NCBI GenBank assembly: GCA_016716235.1
Contig: JADJWS010000005.1
Coordinates: forward strand, 1 to 64,000
Length of the DNA: 64,000 nt
Direction: 5' to 3'
From: Candidatus Defluviilinea gracilis
GTDB lineage: Bacteria > Chloroflexota > Anaerolineae > Anaerolineales > Villigracilaceae
Every line of letters begins with the position of its first letter. The first letter of the stretch is position 1. Below the pieces are notes generated by a model. The model ran no database searches, had not been told where the DNA came from, and saw only the letters and a list, made by a program, of their open reading frames with translations. Shown here piece after piece: positions 23,491-32,236 of this stretch. The position numbers were made by a program, and so were the translations under genes.

Positions 23491-23763
23491 ATGGTTATCG
23501 GTAAAGTCGTCGGCACTATCGTCACCACCATCAGCCACGCGCACTACAAGAATCGCAGACTGCTCGTCGTCCAACCTTTATTGCTAGACGGCGAAAAGCC
23601 TGACGATGATTTCATCGCGCTCGATAACTCACAGGCAGGAATCGGCGACACGGTGCTGGTCAACCGCGAAGGGAATGGCGCGCGCCAAGTGTTGGGCATC
23701 CCTGACGGGTGCGTGATCTCGGTCATTGTGGGGATTGTGGATAGTGTGAGTGTGGAAGTTTAG
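23491..23763 (+). CDS. EutN/CcmL-family microcompartment vertex protein (3)
   Basis: A 90-residue BMC-P protein (MVIGKVVGTIVTTISHAHYK, RRLLVVQPLLLDG, ALDNSQAGIGDTVLVNREG, IVGIVDSVSVEV). The 48-bp gap before it contains ccacaaaggacacgaagaac, a phrase typical of dispersed repeats, which also supplies an AAGGA ribosome-binding site. Its 3' end overlaps that of the convergent YdeI paralogue by four bases. Confidence 0.93.
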   Translation: MVIGKVVGTIVTTISHAHYKNRRLLVVQPLLLDGEKPDDDFIALDNSQAGIGDTVLVNREGNGARQVLGIPDGCVISVIVGIVDSVSVEV

Positions 23764-24323
23764 TAATGCTTCTCAATCCCGCCGAATCCGAACATCTTAT
23801 TCTTCTCCGTCATCTCGACGAAGTGTCGCAGTCGCTTCTTGAACTCCTCAGGGCGGTGACGCGCCCCGTGGATGAACGCGATGCGAATTCGTTTGTACGA
23901 GTCTGAGAATTTCTGAAAATTCTTCCACGCTTCCATGTTCGCTTTGATCGCTTTCAATATATCAGGCGGGACGACGAATTTCTCGTTCAGAATATCTCCC
24001 AGCGAATCAACGACTTCTTTCATAACTTTCTTCTTCGCCACCAAATACCGCAATCGTTCGATGTTGGCTTGCGAGTAACTGGATTTCGGCTTTCGAGGTG
24101 AGAAGCGTTGCGCCGTGCGTTCCTCATCTAATGTCTTGAAGGTGCTATCTATCCAGCCGAAGCACAGGGCTTCCTCCACCGCGTCGTTGTATTCGATGCG
24201 CGGCTTGCCTGTCGCTTTTTTGTAATAGACCAGCCAGATGTCTTTTTCGGTCTTGTAATTCTTCTTCAACCAGTTTCGCCAGTCTTTGCGGTTGGTGACG
24301 TGAAGCGTTTGGGATATGTCCAT
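23760..24323 (-). CDS. YdeI/OmpD-associated family protein (copy 2)
   Basis: A 187-residue paralogue of the protein at 20151-20741, with matching blocks IWLVYYKKATGKPRIEYNDA, ALCFGWIDSTFKTLDEER and FSPRKPKSSYSQANIERLR. Function is not established. It is convergent with the shell-protein operon, the two 3' ends overlapping by four bases. Confidence 0.85.
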   Translation of the reverse strand: MDISQTLHVTNRKDWRNWLKKNYKTEKDIWLVYYKKATGKPRIEYNDAVEEALCFGWIDSTFKTLDEERTAQRFSPRKPKSSYSQANIERLRYLVAKKKVMKEVVDSLGDILNEKFVVPPDILKAIKANMEAWKNFQKFSDSYKRIRIAFIHGARHRPEEFKKRLRHFVEMTEKNKMFGFGGIEKHY

Positions 24324-24394
24324 GTTCGTTATCTGTTCCTGAATTCATTATATAATATTTGCAATCGTAATCCAGATTGTCAATGTTCGTCTTT

Positions 24395-24475
24395 TGCATC
24401 TCTGCCGCAGAGTCACAGAGACGCCGAGAAACCCCAGTATTTTTTCTCTGTGACTCCGCGTCTCCGTGGCTAAAC
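24395..24475. repeat. Dispersed-repeat-like inverted phrases
   Basis: gccgcagagtcacagagacg (24402) and its near-complement ctctgtgactccgcgtctcc (24446) form a long imperfect hairpin between the YdeI gene and the RidA gene. Similar phrases occur near 17230-17285. No gene is seen. Confidence 0.6.
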
Positions 24476-24503
24476 CGCCTCAAGTCTATTAAGGAGTTGC
24501 CCC

Positions 24504-24890
24504 ATGAAAGAATTTCGAAACCCGCAGAATGTCCATCAGCCGCTTGCCGGATATTCCCACCACGTTGAAATTTCAGGAAACGAACGCATTCTGGTCCTCT
24601 CTGGTCAGATAGGGATGAGAGAAGACGGGACAGTGCCAGACGACCCGCTCGAGCAAATGGATGTTGCCCTCGAGAATATCTTCCGCAATCTTCAAGCCGC
24701 GAATATGGGCGTGAGGGACATTATCAAACTCACATATTATCTCGTGGGCGAAGTTGATACGGCGAAGCGGCGCGAACTGGTCGCATCCAAACTGGGCGGA
24801 CATAAACCATGTAGCACGTTGTTGTATGTCGCCGCGTTGGCGAGTCCAGTGTACAAAGTCGAGATAGAAGCGTGGGCAAGCGCGGACTAG
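24504..24890 (+). CDS. RidA/YjgF-family protein
   Basis: A 128-residue RidA-superfamily protein (ILVLSGQIGMREDGTVPDDP, QMDVALENIFRNLQAANMGV, STLLYVAALASPVYKVEIEA). Canonical RidA deaminates reactive enamine/imine intermediates of PLP enzymes. Its key Arg is usually in a C-terminal R-x-x-V-x-V block. Here the corresponding block reads PCSTLLYVAAL without that Arg, so this is probably a different subgroup. AAGGAG precedes ATG 24504. The CAP/LysM gene follows after 40 bp. Confidence 0.85.
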   Translation: MKEFRNPQNVHQPLAGYSHHVEISGNERILVLSGQIGMREDGTVPDDPLEQMDVALENIFRNLQAANMGVRDIIKLTYYLVGEVDTAKRRELVASKLGGHKPCSTLLYVAALASPVYKVEIEAWASAD

Positions 24891-24930
24891 GCTAACGCAG
24901 GTGATGAAGTCGAAAAAGGAAAATAAATTG

Positions 24931-25944
24931 ATGCTGAAGAAAATCCTGCTGGCTTCGATTCTATCCCTCGCGCTCCTCTCGTTTGGATTTGTCCGCGTGC
25001 AAGTCGCTCATGCGCAAGAGTCCACGCCGACGCCCGCCGAACTCATCAACGAAGTCAACGCCTTGCGCCTCGCCAACGGATTGAACGCGCTGGCGGTGCA
25101 TCCCGCCTTGATGCAGATCGCGCAGGATGAGGCGAGCGGGATCGCGTCGGGCATGCCAGGTCACTGGCGACCGAACAACCTGACTCTCGGTCAATGGATG
25201 ATGACATTGGGATATCCGCTGTCTGGCGATCTTTACCAAGATGGCTACCGTTCGGAAAATTGGATACTCTCACAAAGCTCGAAAGACGCGGTGCAAGGCT
25301 GGCTCGGCGACGAGCCGCACACGAACACAATGCTCTCGCCTTATCGCAGCGACATCGGCGCGGGCATCGCCGCCACCGAAGACGGTTATATTTTGGTCAT
25401 CGAGACCGCGCTCCAAACAACCAGCGGCCAAATGCAATCGAATGCCAATGCCGTCCTCACAGGCATTCCGCTCACGCAACAGGCATACAACGCGGGCGCA
25501 ACCCTCGCCGCCGAAAACGGCACGCTCCCGCAATATTCGCTTCCCATCGTCCTCGCAACCGCGAACCTCGGCGGCGACGTGATCCACGAAGTGCAATACG
25601 GGCAAACTTTATGGAGCATCGCCATCACGTACGGCACAACGATCAAAGAGATTCAGCGACTCAACAATTGGGATTCGGATGATGTGTACGTCGGTCAGCA
25701 ACTCCTTGTGATGAAGGGAGCCACGCCTCCTCCGCAGGTGACGCCTGCTTCAGTCGCCTCGGCGTTTCCCACACTTCAGCCGACCGCTACCGCGACGATC
25801 CTCGCCACTTCATCCGCAACCCCGCCTAATGCGATCACAACAAAGAGCCCGCAAGAGATGACTCTCAGCGTCGCGGCAATTGCCCTCGCCGCCCTCGTGC
25901 TGGGAATCATCATCGCCTTTCCGCGCAAGAAGGAAAGAGATTAA
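24931..25944 (+). CDS. Secreted CAP-domain protein with LysM motif and membrane anchor
   Basis: A 337-residue extracytoplasmic protein. A signal peptide (KKILLASILSLALLSFGF, ending near AHA) is followed by a CAP/SCP domain (LINEVNALRLANGLNALAVH; ENWILSQSSKDAVQGWLG). Around residue 225-270 there is a LysM motif that binds peptidoglycan or chitin (VQYGQTLWSIAITYGTTIKE, LNNWDSDDVYVGQQLLV). A Thr/Pro/Ala-rich linker and a C-terminal transmembrane helix with a basic tail complete it. ATG 24931 has AAGGA ten bases upstream; ATG 24904 would add nine residues. CAP proteins have varied roles, so the function is only structural assignment. Confidence 0.85.
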   Translation: MLKKILLASILSLALLSFGFVRVQVAHAQESTPTPAELINEVNALRLANGLNALAVHPALMQIAQDEASGIASGMPGHWRPNNLTLGQWMMTLGYPLSGDLYQDGYRSENWILSQSSKDAVQGWLGDEPHTNTMLSPYRSDIGAGIAATEDGYILVIETALQTTSGQMQSNANAVLTGIPLTQQAYNAGATLAAENGTLPQYSLPIVLATANLGGDVIHEVQYGQTLWSIAITYGTTIKEIQRLNNWDSDDVYVGQQLLVMKGATPPPQVTPASVASAFPTLQPTATATILATSSATPPNAITTKSPQEMTLSVAAIALAALVLGIIIAFPRKKERD

Positions 25945-25951
25945 CCGTAAC

Positions 25952-25967
25952 GCGACATTCATGTCGC
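25952..25967. repeat. Short palindrome between convergent genes
   Basis: GCGACAT and ATGTCGC flank TC. It lies between the CAP/LysM gene and the convergent membrane-protein gene. Confidence 0.6.
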
Positions 25968-25998
25968 CTTTATGCAAGAAAAAATTTTTACGCTGTTA

Positions 25999-26856
25999 TT
26001 ACTTTTTCAACGTAGGCGCCATCTCTCTGGCAACAAACTTCAAATACGTGCGCGTGATCCGCAAGCACGACCAAAGCGCCAGCAGAGAAATGATTGTCCC
26101 CCCAACGGCAAGCAAAATGATAATTTGGTTATTGAGATTGAAGAGCGCGATGAGTCCTGTGGTAATCACAGAATTGGCAAGCAGCAAATAATAAGGGAGG
26201 AATGCGGTGTGCGCCTGTCTTTCGGCTTGCTTAACTTGCGCGTCACGAGTGTCGCGGTCTAACGAAAGCTGGTGAGTTTTTAATTTCGCCTGATTTTTAC
26301 CGCCCAACGAATCTTCGTCCGATGTCCTTGATTCCAGCCAGATCATTGCGATGAAAAGAGTCAGGTTCAACACGACGGGAAGATACATCCACCATGCGGC
26401 GCAGGCGGGTTGATTCGCTCCGCAGGGTCTTGTGACGCCTTCATAGATCGTCAACCCCATCACGGCGGGCAAGCCCAGCACTGCCAGTTCGCGGCTCGTG
26501 CGGATTCGGCTTTTGAGTGAATTCATCCAATCCAGCCGACCGTCCTTTGCTTTTTTCAGGCTAAACTCCAGATCGTTCTGCGGGAAGGGGTCTTTCCCTT
26601 TGAAGTTTTTGTGATCGTCGAGAAATTTTGCTCCCTGTCTGATGCGTAAATAATGCTCGGCGGGAGTCAGCATCGTATCCGCAAGTTTATCGAAGACGAC
26701 TCCCAGCAAATACGCCAGACCCAAAAAACCGATCAATGCCTCGCTTTGCAAAAGTTCGGGGTTGATACTTTGTCCTTTCCAAAAAGGGAGGACGAACGCG
26801 CACAGGGCAAGGATGCCCGCCAAAATGAGCTCGATACTGACCTGGGCTGTATTCAT
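25999..26856 (-). CDS. Hypothetical polytopic membrane protein
   Basis: A 285-residue protein with about six hydrophobic segments (for example VSIELILAGILALCAFVLPF at the N-terminus and QIIILLAVGGTIISLLAL near the C-terminus). Cytoplasmic stretches between them are charged. I recognise no family. Its start overlaps the stop of the NUDIX gene by four bases (ATGA), so the two form an operon. Confidence 0.75.
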   Translation of the reverse strand: MNTAQVSIELILAGILALCAFVLPFWKGQSINPELLQSEALIGFLGLAYLLGVVFDKLADTMLTPAEHYLRIRQGAKFLDDHKNFKGKDPFPQNDLEFSLKKAKDGRLDWMNSLKSRIRTSRELAVLGLPAVMGLTIYEGVTRPCGANQPACAAWWMYLPVVLNLTLFIAMIWLESRTSDEDSLGGKNQAKLKTHQLSLDRDTRDAQVKQAERQAHTAFLPYYLLLANSVITTGLIALFNLNNQIIILLAVGGTIISLLALWSCLRITRTYLKFVAREMAPTLKK

Positions 26857-27257
26857 GTGACCTGCCTAATGGATTTCAGAGATTCCCGCAATGCTTGTTT
26901 TGCTTCATCAAAGGAGAGCAGTTCCAACGCCTTCTTTTGTGTTTCCCATCGAAGCGTGCGGTTCTCGTCAGGTGTGACAATCTTTGTTAAGCGCACAACG
27001 AAATATTGAACGGTGACATCCTCATTTTTCATTGCATACGATTGCACGGGCCCAACTTGAATAATTTTCCCAACGACCCCCGCCTCCTCTCGTAATTCCC
27101 TCAACGCCGCTTTGCGCGGAGATTCTCCTTGTTCAATGTGTCCCTTAGGCAGTATCCAATGTTTACCCGTTGAAGATGAAACCACCAAATAAGTCTTGCG
27201 CTTGCCTTTGACTTGGAAAACGACACAACCAGCGTGGGTGAGTTTTTTCTGTTTCAT
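26853..27257 (-). CDS. NUDIX hydrolase
   Basis: A 134-residue protein with a complete NUDIX box, G39-x5-E45-x7-R53-E54-L-x-E57-E58-x-G60-V (GHIEQGESPRKAALRELREE then AGV). It hydrolyses a nucleoside diphosphate linked to another group, and the substrate is not predictable. It is translationally coupled to the membrane protein downstream. Confidence 0.93.
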   Translation of the reverse strand: MKQKKLTHAGCVVFQVKGKRKTYLVVSSSTGKHWILPKGHIEQGESPRKAALRELREEAGVVGKIIQVGPVQSYAMKNEDVTVQYFVVRLTKIVTPDENRTLRWETQKKALELLSFDEAKQALRESLKSIRQVT

Positions 27258-27291
27258 ATTAATTCAAGTATAGCATGAGGGAATGTGGAAT

Positions 27292-28287
27292 CTATGCCTT
27301 CCGCCGCACCCTCAACACCGCGATCTTCGTCGAATGGTTGAATGGCGTGGGATCGGTGATAGGTTTGTTCACTCGGTTATACCCAACGAAATGCTCAGGC
27401 GCGGGGATCAATTCTTCGATCTTCAAATACCCATCCTTGCATAGCTCTTCAAGCGTCTGCATGTACTCCTGCCCACTGACGTACAATGCGTTATTGATCG
27501 CAATTAAATACCCACCATCGTTGACGAGCGGACGAACTTTATTGATGAGCCGCGCGCTCTCTTTTTCCTGATCCACTTTGCCTTTGGGCGTGGACGAAAA
27601 GAATGGCGGGTCGAGGATCACGCAATCGAAAGTTTGTTTCCCTGTTTTGAACCTGCTGACTGCGGGGAAAAAATCGAGCGCGAGGAAATCATTTCGATTG
27701 ACTGAAAACTCGTTGAGCGCGTATGATTTTCTTGCCAGGTCAAGAAAGCGGCGGTTGCGATCCACTTGCACCACGCGGCTCGCGCCTCCAGCCAGCGCGG
27801 CGACGCCGAAACTGCCCGTGTAGGCAAACGTGTTCAGCACGGACTTGCCTTTCATATTTTCGATGAGCCATTTTCGTAGCAGGCTTGTATCGAGATAAAA
27901 ACTTGCGTCGCGGTTCATCGTCAGGTCAAGCGCGTACGACACTCCATGCTCGGTGATCTTTGTATCAGGCGAGTCGCCGAAGAGAAGTACCCCGCGCTTA
28001 TCCTCTTGCGTGAGTCCGTTTCGCTGTTTCAAAATCCCAGCGCGTAGCCAGACTAGGGAGTTGCGTAAGGCGTTGACTAGGTTTTCTATAACTTGTTGAT
28101 TTTGCGTCGGGTCATCCGCGTAGTTGTGAATGACTAGTGTCCGCGCGTAGATGTCCAACGAAAGGCTTGGGTCGCCTTCGGTGAATCCGTTGAAGAGGCA
28201 GAATGCAGCCCCATGGTTTGAATCAACTTGATGGGCGCGGGAGGCGAGGGCTTTGTCCAGCAGAGGTTGAAATGAATCGGTCGACAT
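27292..28287 (-). CDS. Class I SAM-dependent methyltransferase, RlmI/RlmK-like
   Basis: A 331-residue protein. An N-terminal PUA-less fold resembling the EEHEE domain is followed by a Rossmann methyltransferase with motif I VLNTFAYTGSFGVAALAGGA, an acidic residue in VVQVDRNRRFLDLARK and the catalytic-region motif CVILDPPFFSST. The pattern fits 23S rRNA cytosine methyltransferases of the RlmI/K group. A TATAAT hexamer on this strand (28303-28298) places transcription start about 4 nt before ATG 28287, so the mRNA may be nearly leaderless. ATG 28299 is an in-frame alternative. Confidence 0.82.
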   Translation of the reverse strand: MSTDSFQPLLDKALASRAHQVDSNHGAAFCLFNGFTEGDPSLSLDIYARTLVIHNYADDPTQNQQVIENLVNALRNSLVWLRAGILKQRNGLTQEDKRGVLLFGDSPDTKITEHGVSYALDLTMNRDASFYLDTSLLRKWLIENMKGKSVLNTFAYTGSFGVAALAGGASRVVQVDRNRRFLDLARKSYALNEFSVNRNDFLALDFFPAVSRFKTGKQTFDCVILDPPFFSSTPKGKVDQEKESARLINKVRPLVNDGGYLIAINNALYVSGQEYMQTLEELCKDGYLKIEELIPAPEHFVGYNRVNKPITDPTPFNHSTKIAVLRVRRKA

Positions 28288-28493
28288 GGTGAGTCCCATT
28301 ATACGTCGCTTCAAGCCGCTTAGAGTTCGATAAGAGATGAAGTTTCGTGTTGTGTCGGGTTTCCTTTTAGGGTACACTTTTTTCAAGTGCAAGCATCTGT
28401 TTGGTTGAGGTGATTTTATGTCCCTGATGGACCCCAAAAACGATATGGCGAAGGCAGGCGAGGATAAGGCAAAGCGTAATCGCGCCGCGTATC

Positions 28494-30662
28494 ATGCCAA
28501 GGCATCCAGTGATTTCTATGGCGGCGCCCGGCTGGATGGTCGGGCTGTTCATTACACTCTTCATCGCCACGCCGGCGATCTGGCTCCTATTACAAACCGC
28601 CACACGCTCCACATTTAATGATCGTTTGCAGATCGGTATTTCGGTTGCATGGTGGTTCAACCCGCTCTCTCTCGGCGCTTTGGGATATATTGCCAGCAAC
28701 ATTCGCGCCTGGCGGTTCTGGACGGTTTTTGCGCTACTTGTTTGGGCAGGCGTGAATGTGCTGGTGTCAGCGGCGATCGTTAACGAGACGGCGCGGATAT
28801 TGATCGTCAACGGCCTGTTGCTGACCGGGTACATCCTGTTTGGGCTTTTCGTCCTCTACATTCAACTACGCGTTTTCCTGTGGGCGGCGGCGGGAAAAGC
28901 GGGACGTTTCTTCTTCGGTATTTTGGGCTGGGCCGCCTTTAACGGACTCATCTACTGGGCGATCATCAATCCCGTGGTATTGAATGCCATTCTGATTGTC
29001 TTGGGGTTTGCGTTTCAGATCCTGTTTGCGATTGGGTTCGCCATTATTCAATTCGTTGCCATCTTCTGGTTTATGGCGCGCTCCCGCGTGGAGATCATCC
29101 GTCCCGGTGACCCGAAGACGATCACGTTCGACGATTACAAAGGACAGCCCAACCTGTTGAAGATGGTGCGCCAGTGGATTTCACTCCTTTCGGACCGCAC
29201 GCAATTCCAAAAGATGGGCGGTCAATTTATCAACGGTTTGTTGCTCGCCGGCGAACCAGGCACAGGGAAAACTCTGCTCGCAAAAGCCATGGCGGGCGAG
29301 GCGGGTATTGCCTTTATTTCCATGGAAGGTTCAGGTTTCCGCGCCATGTTTTGGGGCGTGGATGTGCTAAAGATGATTCGCTTTATATCGCAGGCGCGGA
29401 AATTGGCTAAGGAGTACGGCGCTTGTATCGCTTATATCGATGAAATTGACGCGGTGGGAATGTCGCGTGGCGGCGTGATGGGGGGCGGTATGATGGGCGG
29501 TATGGGCGGCATGATGGGCGGGGGAACAGGCGCGCTCACCCGCTTGCTGTATGAAATGGATGGCGTGAGCGAACTATCGCGTTGGGAGAAATTACGCGCT
29601 CGTTGGTATCAATGGCGCAAGAAGCCGGTGCCGCCGCGCGACTGGCACATTTTATTCATGGGGTCAACGAACCGTCCCGATGTGCTCGATCCCGCGTTGA
29701 CTCGTCCCGGGCGTTTTGACCGAACTGTTGTTGTGAACAAACCAGACCGCACCGGTCGCCGCGAGATCGTAAAATATTATCTGAGCAAACTTCAAATCGA
29801 CGACTCGGTTGATATCGAGGCGATTGTCAGCGATACGGCTTGGGCGACGCCGGCGAGGATCATGTCGGCGATCACAAAAGACGCAGTTCGCCTCGCGTTG
29901 TTCGACAACCGCGATAAAGTTTCGCAACATGACATCGAACTGGCGTTTCAAGAACAGGCGATGGGTTTGGAAAACCCGGTGGAGGAAATGCAGGAAGATC
30001 AGCGCCGGCAGATCGCGTATCACGAAGCGGGTCATGCGGTGGTGCAGTATCACTTACGCCCCGACGAGCGTATTGTGCGGGTGAGCATCATCCGTCGTTC
30101 GGAGGCGTTGGGATATGTATTGCCCGTTCCGAACTACGATATTTACTCACTGCCATTACGAACCTTTGTGGCGGATATCCTTGTATCGATGGCGGGGCAT
30201 GTGGCGGTGAAGTTATTCCTCGGCGAATACTGGACAGGCGCCACGGGTGACTTCCAAAATGTGCGCGCGCGGCTGTGGCAATTGGCTCACTACGGCTATT
30301 TCGGTCCGCCGCTGGAGGTGCAAGTCAGCGCGGGGATCGGCAAGGATAAAACGGATGTGGTCGAGAAATTCTGGCGGAAACTCGAGGAGCAGACGGAGAA
30401 GATTCTCTCGAAGCACTCTGCCGAGGTGCACGCGGTTGCGAAAGCTTTGTTAGAGAAAAACGATCTGACAGGAAAAGCGTGCATTGAAGTCATTCGCTCT
30501 GCGGCAAACGGCGCGGAAGCGGACGATAGCGGTCCCTTGCTCAAAGCGTTGGTCGAGGAGACCATTGTGACGGGCAATGGCAAAGACGCAAAACATGGGA
30601 AGAGCGGTAAGTCGCCTAGAAAAGCCGCCGCGAATCCTAAATTGAAATCGAGAAGGAAGTAA
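28494..30662 (+). CDS. FtsH-like membrane-bound AAA+ zinc metalloprotease
   Basis: An N-terminal membrane region with about five or six hydrophobic segments (residues 15-195) precedes an AAA domain with Walker A GEPGTGKT (253-260), a Met/Gly-rich insert after Walker B (AYIDEIDA then 328-344) and arginine fingers in TRPGRFDR. An M41 peptidase domain with zinc motif HEAGH (510-514) follows, plus a Lys-rich tail. FtsH normally has two membrane helices, so the longer membrane region is unusual. ATG 28494 has no ribosome-binding site. A frame starting at 28418 with a good GAGGTG site (MSLMDPKNDMAKAGEDKAK) runs into the same region in another frame, so a one-base frameshift may hide the true N-terminus. 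Confidence 0.85.
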   Translation: MPRHPVISMAAPGWMVGLFITLFIATPAIWLLLQTATRSTFNDRLQIGISVAWWFNPLSLGALGYIASNIRAWRFWTVFALLVWAGVNVLVSAAIVNETARILIVNGLLLTGYILFGLFVLYIQLRVFLWAAAGKAGRFFFGILGWAAFNGLIYWAIINPVVLNAILIVLGFAFQILFAIGFAIIQFVAIFWFMARSRVEIIRPGDPKTITFDDYKGQPNLLKMVRQWISLLSDRTQFQKMGGQFINGLLLAGEPGTGKTLLAKAMAGEAGIAFISMEGSGFRAMFWGVDVLKMIRFISQARKLAKEYGACIAYIDEIDAVGMSRGGVMGGGMMGGMGGMMGGGTGALTRLLYEMDGVSELSRWEKLRARWYQWRKKPVPPRDWHILFMGSTNRPDVLDPALTRPGRFDRTVVVNKPDRTGRREIVKYYLSKLQIDDSVDIEAIVSDTAWATPARIMSAITKDAVRLALFDNRDKVSQHDIELAFQEQAMGLENPVEEMQEDQRRQIAYHEAGHAVVQYHLRPDERIVRVSIIRRSEALGYVLPVPNYDIYSLPLRTFVADILVSMAGHVAVKLFLGEYWTGATGDFQNVRARLWQLAHYGYFGPPLEVQVSAGIGKDKTDVVEKFWRKLEEQTEKILSKHSAEVHAVAKALLEKNDLTGKACIEVIRSAANGAEADDSGPLLKALVEETIVTGNGKDAKHGKSGKSPRKAAANPKLKSRRK

Positions 30663-30667
30663 AGCAA

Positions 30668-30704
30668 ACGGGCTGGAGAATTTCTCCAGCCCGTAAATAT
30701 TTTT
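30668..30704 (+). terminator. Terminator of the FtsH-like gene
   Basis: ACGGGCTGGAGAA pairs perfectly with TTCTCCAGCCCGT (30668-30694, 1-nt loop), followed by AAATATTTTT. It lies five bases after the stop codon. Confidence 0.82.
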
Positions 30705-30739
30705 AGGACCTTCCGTAATTAACGATTCTCTACCGTACA

Positions 30740-30945
30740 TGAAAGATTTTTACCGCAAAGCACGCTAAGGTCGCCAAGTTAAAAAGGTTTTCTTTGCGTT
30801 CTTTGCGGGTGTCGCATGGCGGTGCAAGTGTACGGTAGAGAGATTAGCGAGAAAGAGCCTCGCCACAAAAGGGGAAAAAGAGCCTGGATTCCTTGTGTTC
30901 TTCCTTTGTGACCGTCGTGCCCTTTGTGTTTGAAAAAAAGAATTC
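30740..30945. repeat. Dispersed-repeat-like phrases, no gene
   Basis: Phrases such as ttaccgcaaagcacgctaag, tttctttgcgttctttgcgg and ccttgtgttcttcctttgtg resemble widespread bacterial intergenic repeats; compare accacaaaggacacgaagaa before the third EutN gene. No gene is seen. Confidence 0.5.
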
Positions 30946-30946
30946 C

Positions 30947-32236
30947 CTATTTCCACGACCAAAACCCGATAAACCCTTCGGCGAGCAGTCTGGGCTCCAA
31001 TTGACCGGATGCCGCCACGACAGCGATGCCGGGGGTGCCGTTCGGGGATACGAAGGGCAGGAGCAGATTATTACTATCCGGCGACCAGATCGTAGCAGAC
31101 TGATGATATTGATCGAAGTATTGCAAGGTATTCGAAAAAATATTGGTGGGCGCGAAAGGGAAGAGTTCTTTGCTCTCGCCGGAGACCGCGTCTACCATGT
31201 TGAGTTGCAGGGCGGATAGTTCTTGTCCCGACGAATCGGTGACTTGCAGAGGTTTGAAATAAGCGAGTTGTCTGCTGTTCGGCGACCAGAAAAAGGCAAG
31301 GACATCATCGGTCTGGAAGAAATCCTCCGAGGTGGCGAGGTCGACCACGTGTAATTTTCCGACAATGCCAGCAGTGTTGAGATTTTCAGTCCCTTCGATA
31401 TAGGCGACCAATTCGCTATCCGGCGACCATGCGAATGCCGCATTGAGTTCGAACTCTCCGATGGTTTGTTGAAATTCGCCTTTCGAATCGGCTACCACGA
31501 GTTCCTTCTTGCCCTCGTCGTTGACGCGGGGGTAGAGAATCCGTTCCCCATTGGGCGACCAGGCCGGGGCTTGGAAAGAAGCGGGGTTTGCGTCCAGACC
31601 GTCCTCGATCACGACTGAGTCCACTTGCAAGAAGGCGAGGTGCTCCGGGGTGGAGGTTGTGTCACTGCCGGTGTGGACGATCATGGTTTTGCCGTTGGGA
31701 GCCCAAGACCAGTAGTATGGCGCCCCGGTGTCAAGGATAACAGGCTCTTCCCCGGACGTCGGCACGTTTTGCAAAAGAATCGATTGCCGGTTTGCGTTGC
31801 CGCTTATCATGCTGACGTTTTCGTTGTCCGGCGACCAATACAGATAGAATGGAAACTCCGTTTCGCTGGAAAAGATTTCTGCGGAGGTTTCATCGTCCAC
31901 GTTGTACACAGATAGGTCTGCTTTTGATTGCGTGGCGCCTGTGCCCTCGATGCCAACGTAGGCGATCTGATTTCCATCTTTCGACCAGGTTGGGAATTGG
32001 TAATACCGGTACGCGCTGGTTTGGGTTTCGGGTAACAACGCATCGTCGGTCACCGGAGTGGGGCTTTTTCCGCTTTGGTCGGTGACGTACACGTTCCCGT
32101 CGATGCCTATATACGCGATCAGCCCCGATTTGCGTTCGAGCAGAGGCAGTAAAGGGCTTTGAGGAAGTTGCATATCTTGCGGCAGGCAGGCTGTGGCGAT
32201 GAGCGCGGTGAGTGTGAGTAGAAAAAGTTTTTTCAT
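30947..32236 (-). CDS. Lipoprotein with WD40/TolB-like beta-propeller repeats
   Basis: A 429-residue lipoprotein (lipobox LIATAC, lipidated Cys17). Repeated blades carry the W-S/A-P-D/N-G/S motif: FPTWSKDGNQIAYVG, LYWSPDNENVSM, SWAPNGKTMIVH, PAWSPNGERILYP, FAWSPDSELVAYI, FFWSPNSRQLAYF and TIWSPDSNNLLLP. This fits a PD40/TolB-like propeller on the outer face of the membrane, probably a binding scaffold. Its start overlaps the stop of the S41 peptidase gene by four bases, so the two are co-translated. Confidence 0.87.
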   Translation of the reverse strand: MKKLFLLTLTALIATACLPQDMQLPQSPLLPLLERKSGLIAYIGIDGNVYVTDQSGKSPTPVTDDALLPETQTSAYRYYQFPTWSKDGNQIAYVGIEGTGATQSKADLSVYNVDDETSAEIFSSETEFPFYLYWSPDNENVSMISGNANRQSILLQNVPTSGEEPVILDTGAPYYWSWAPNGKTMIVHTGSDTTSTPEHLAFLQVDSVVIEDGLDANPASFQAPAWSPNGERILYPRVNDEGKKELVVADSKGEFQQTIGEFELNAAFAWSPDSELVAYIEGTENLNTAGIVGKLHVVDLATSEDFFQTDDVLAFFWSPNSRQLAYFKPLQVTDSSGQELSALQLNMVDAVSGESKELFPFAPTNIFSNTLQYFDQYHQSATIWSPDSNNLLLPFVSPNGTPGIAVVAASGQLEPRLLAEGFIGFWSWK

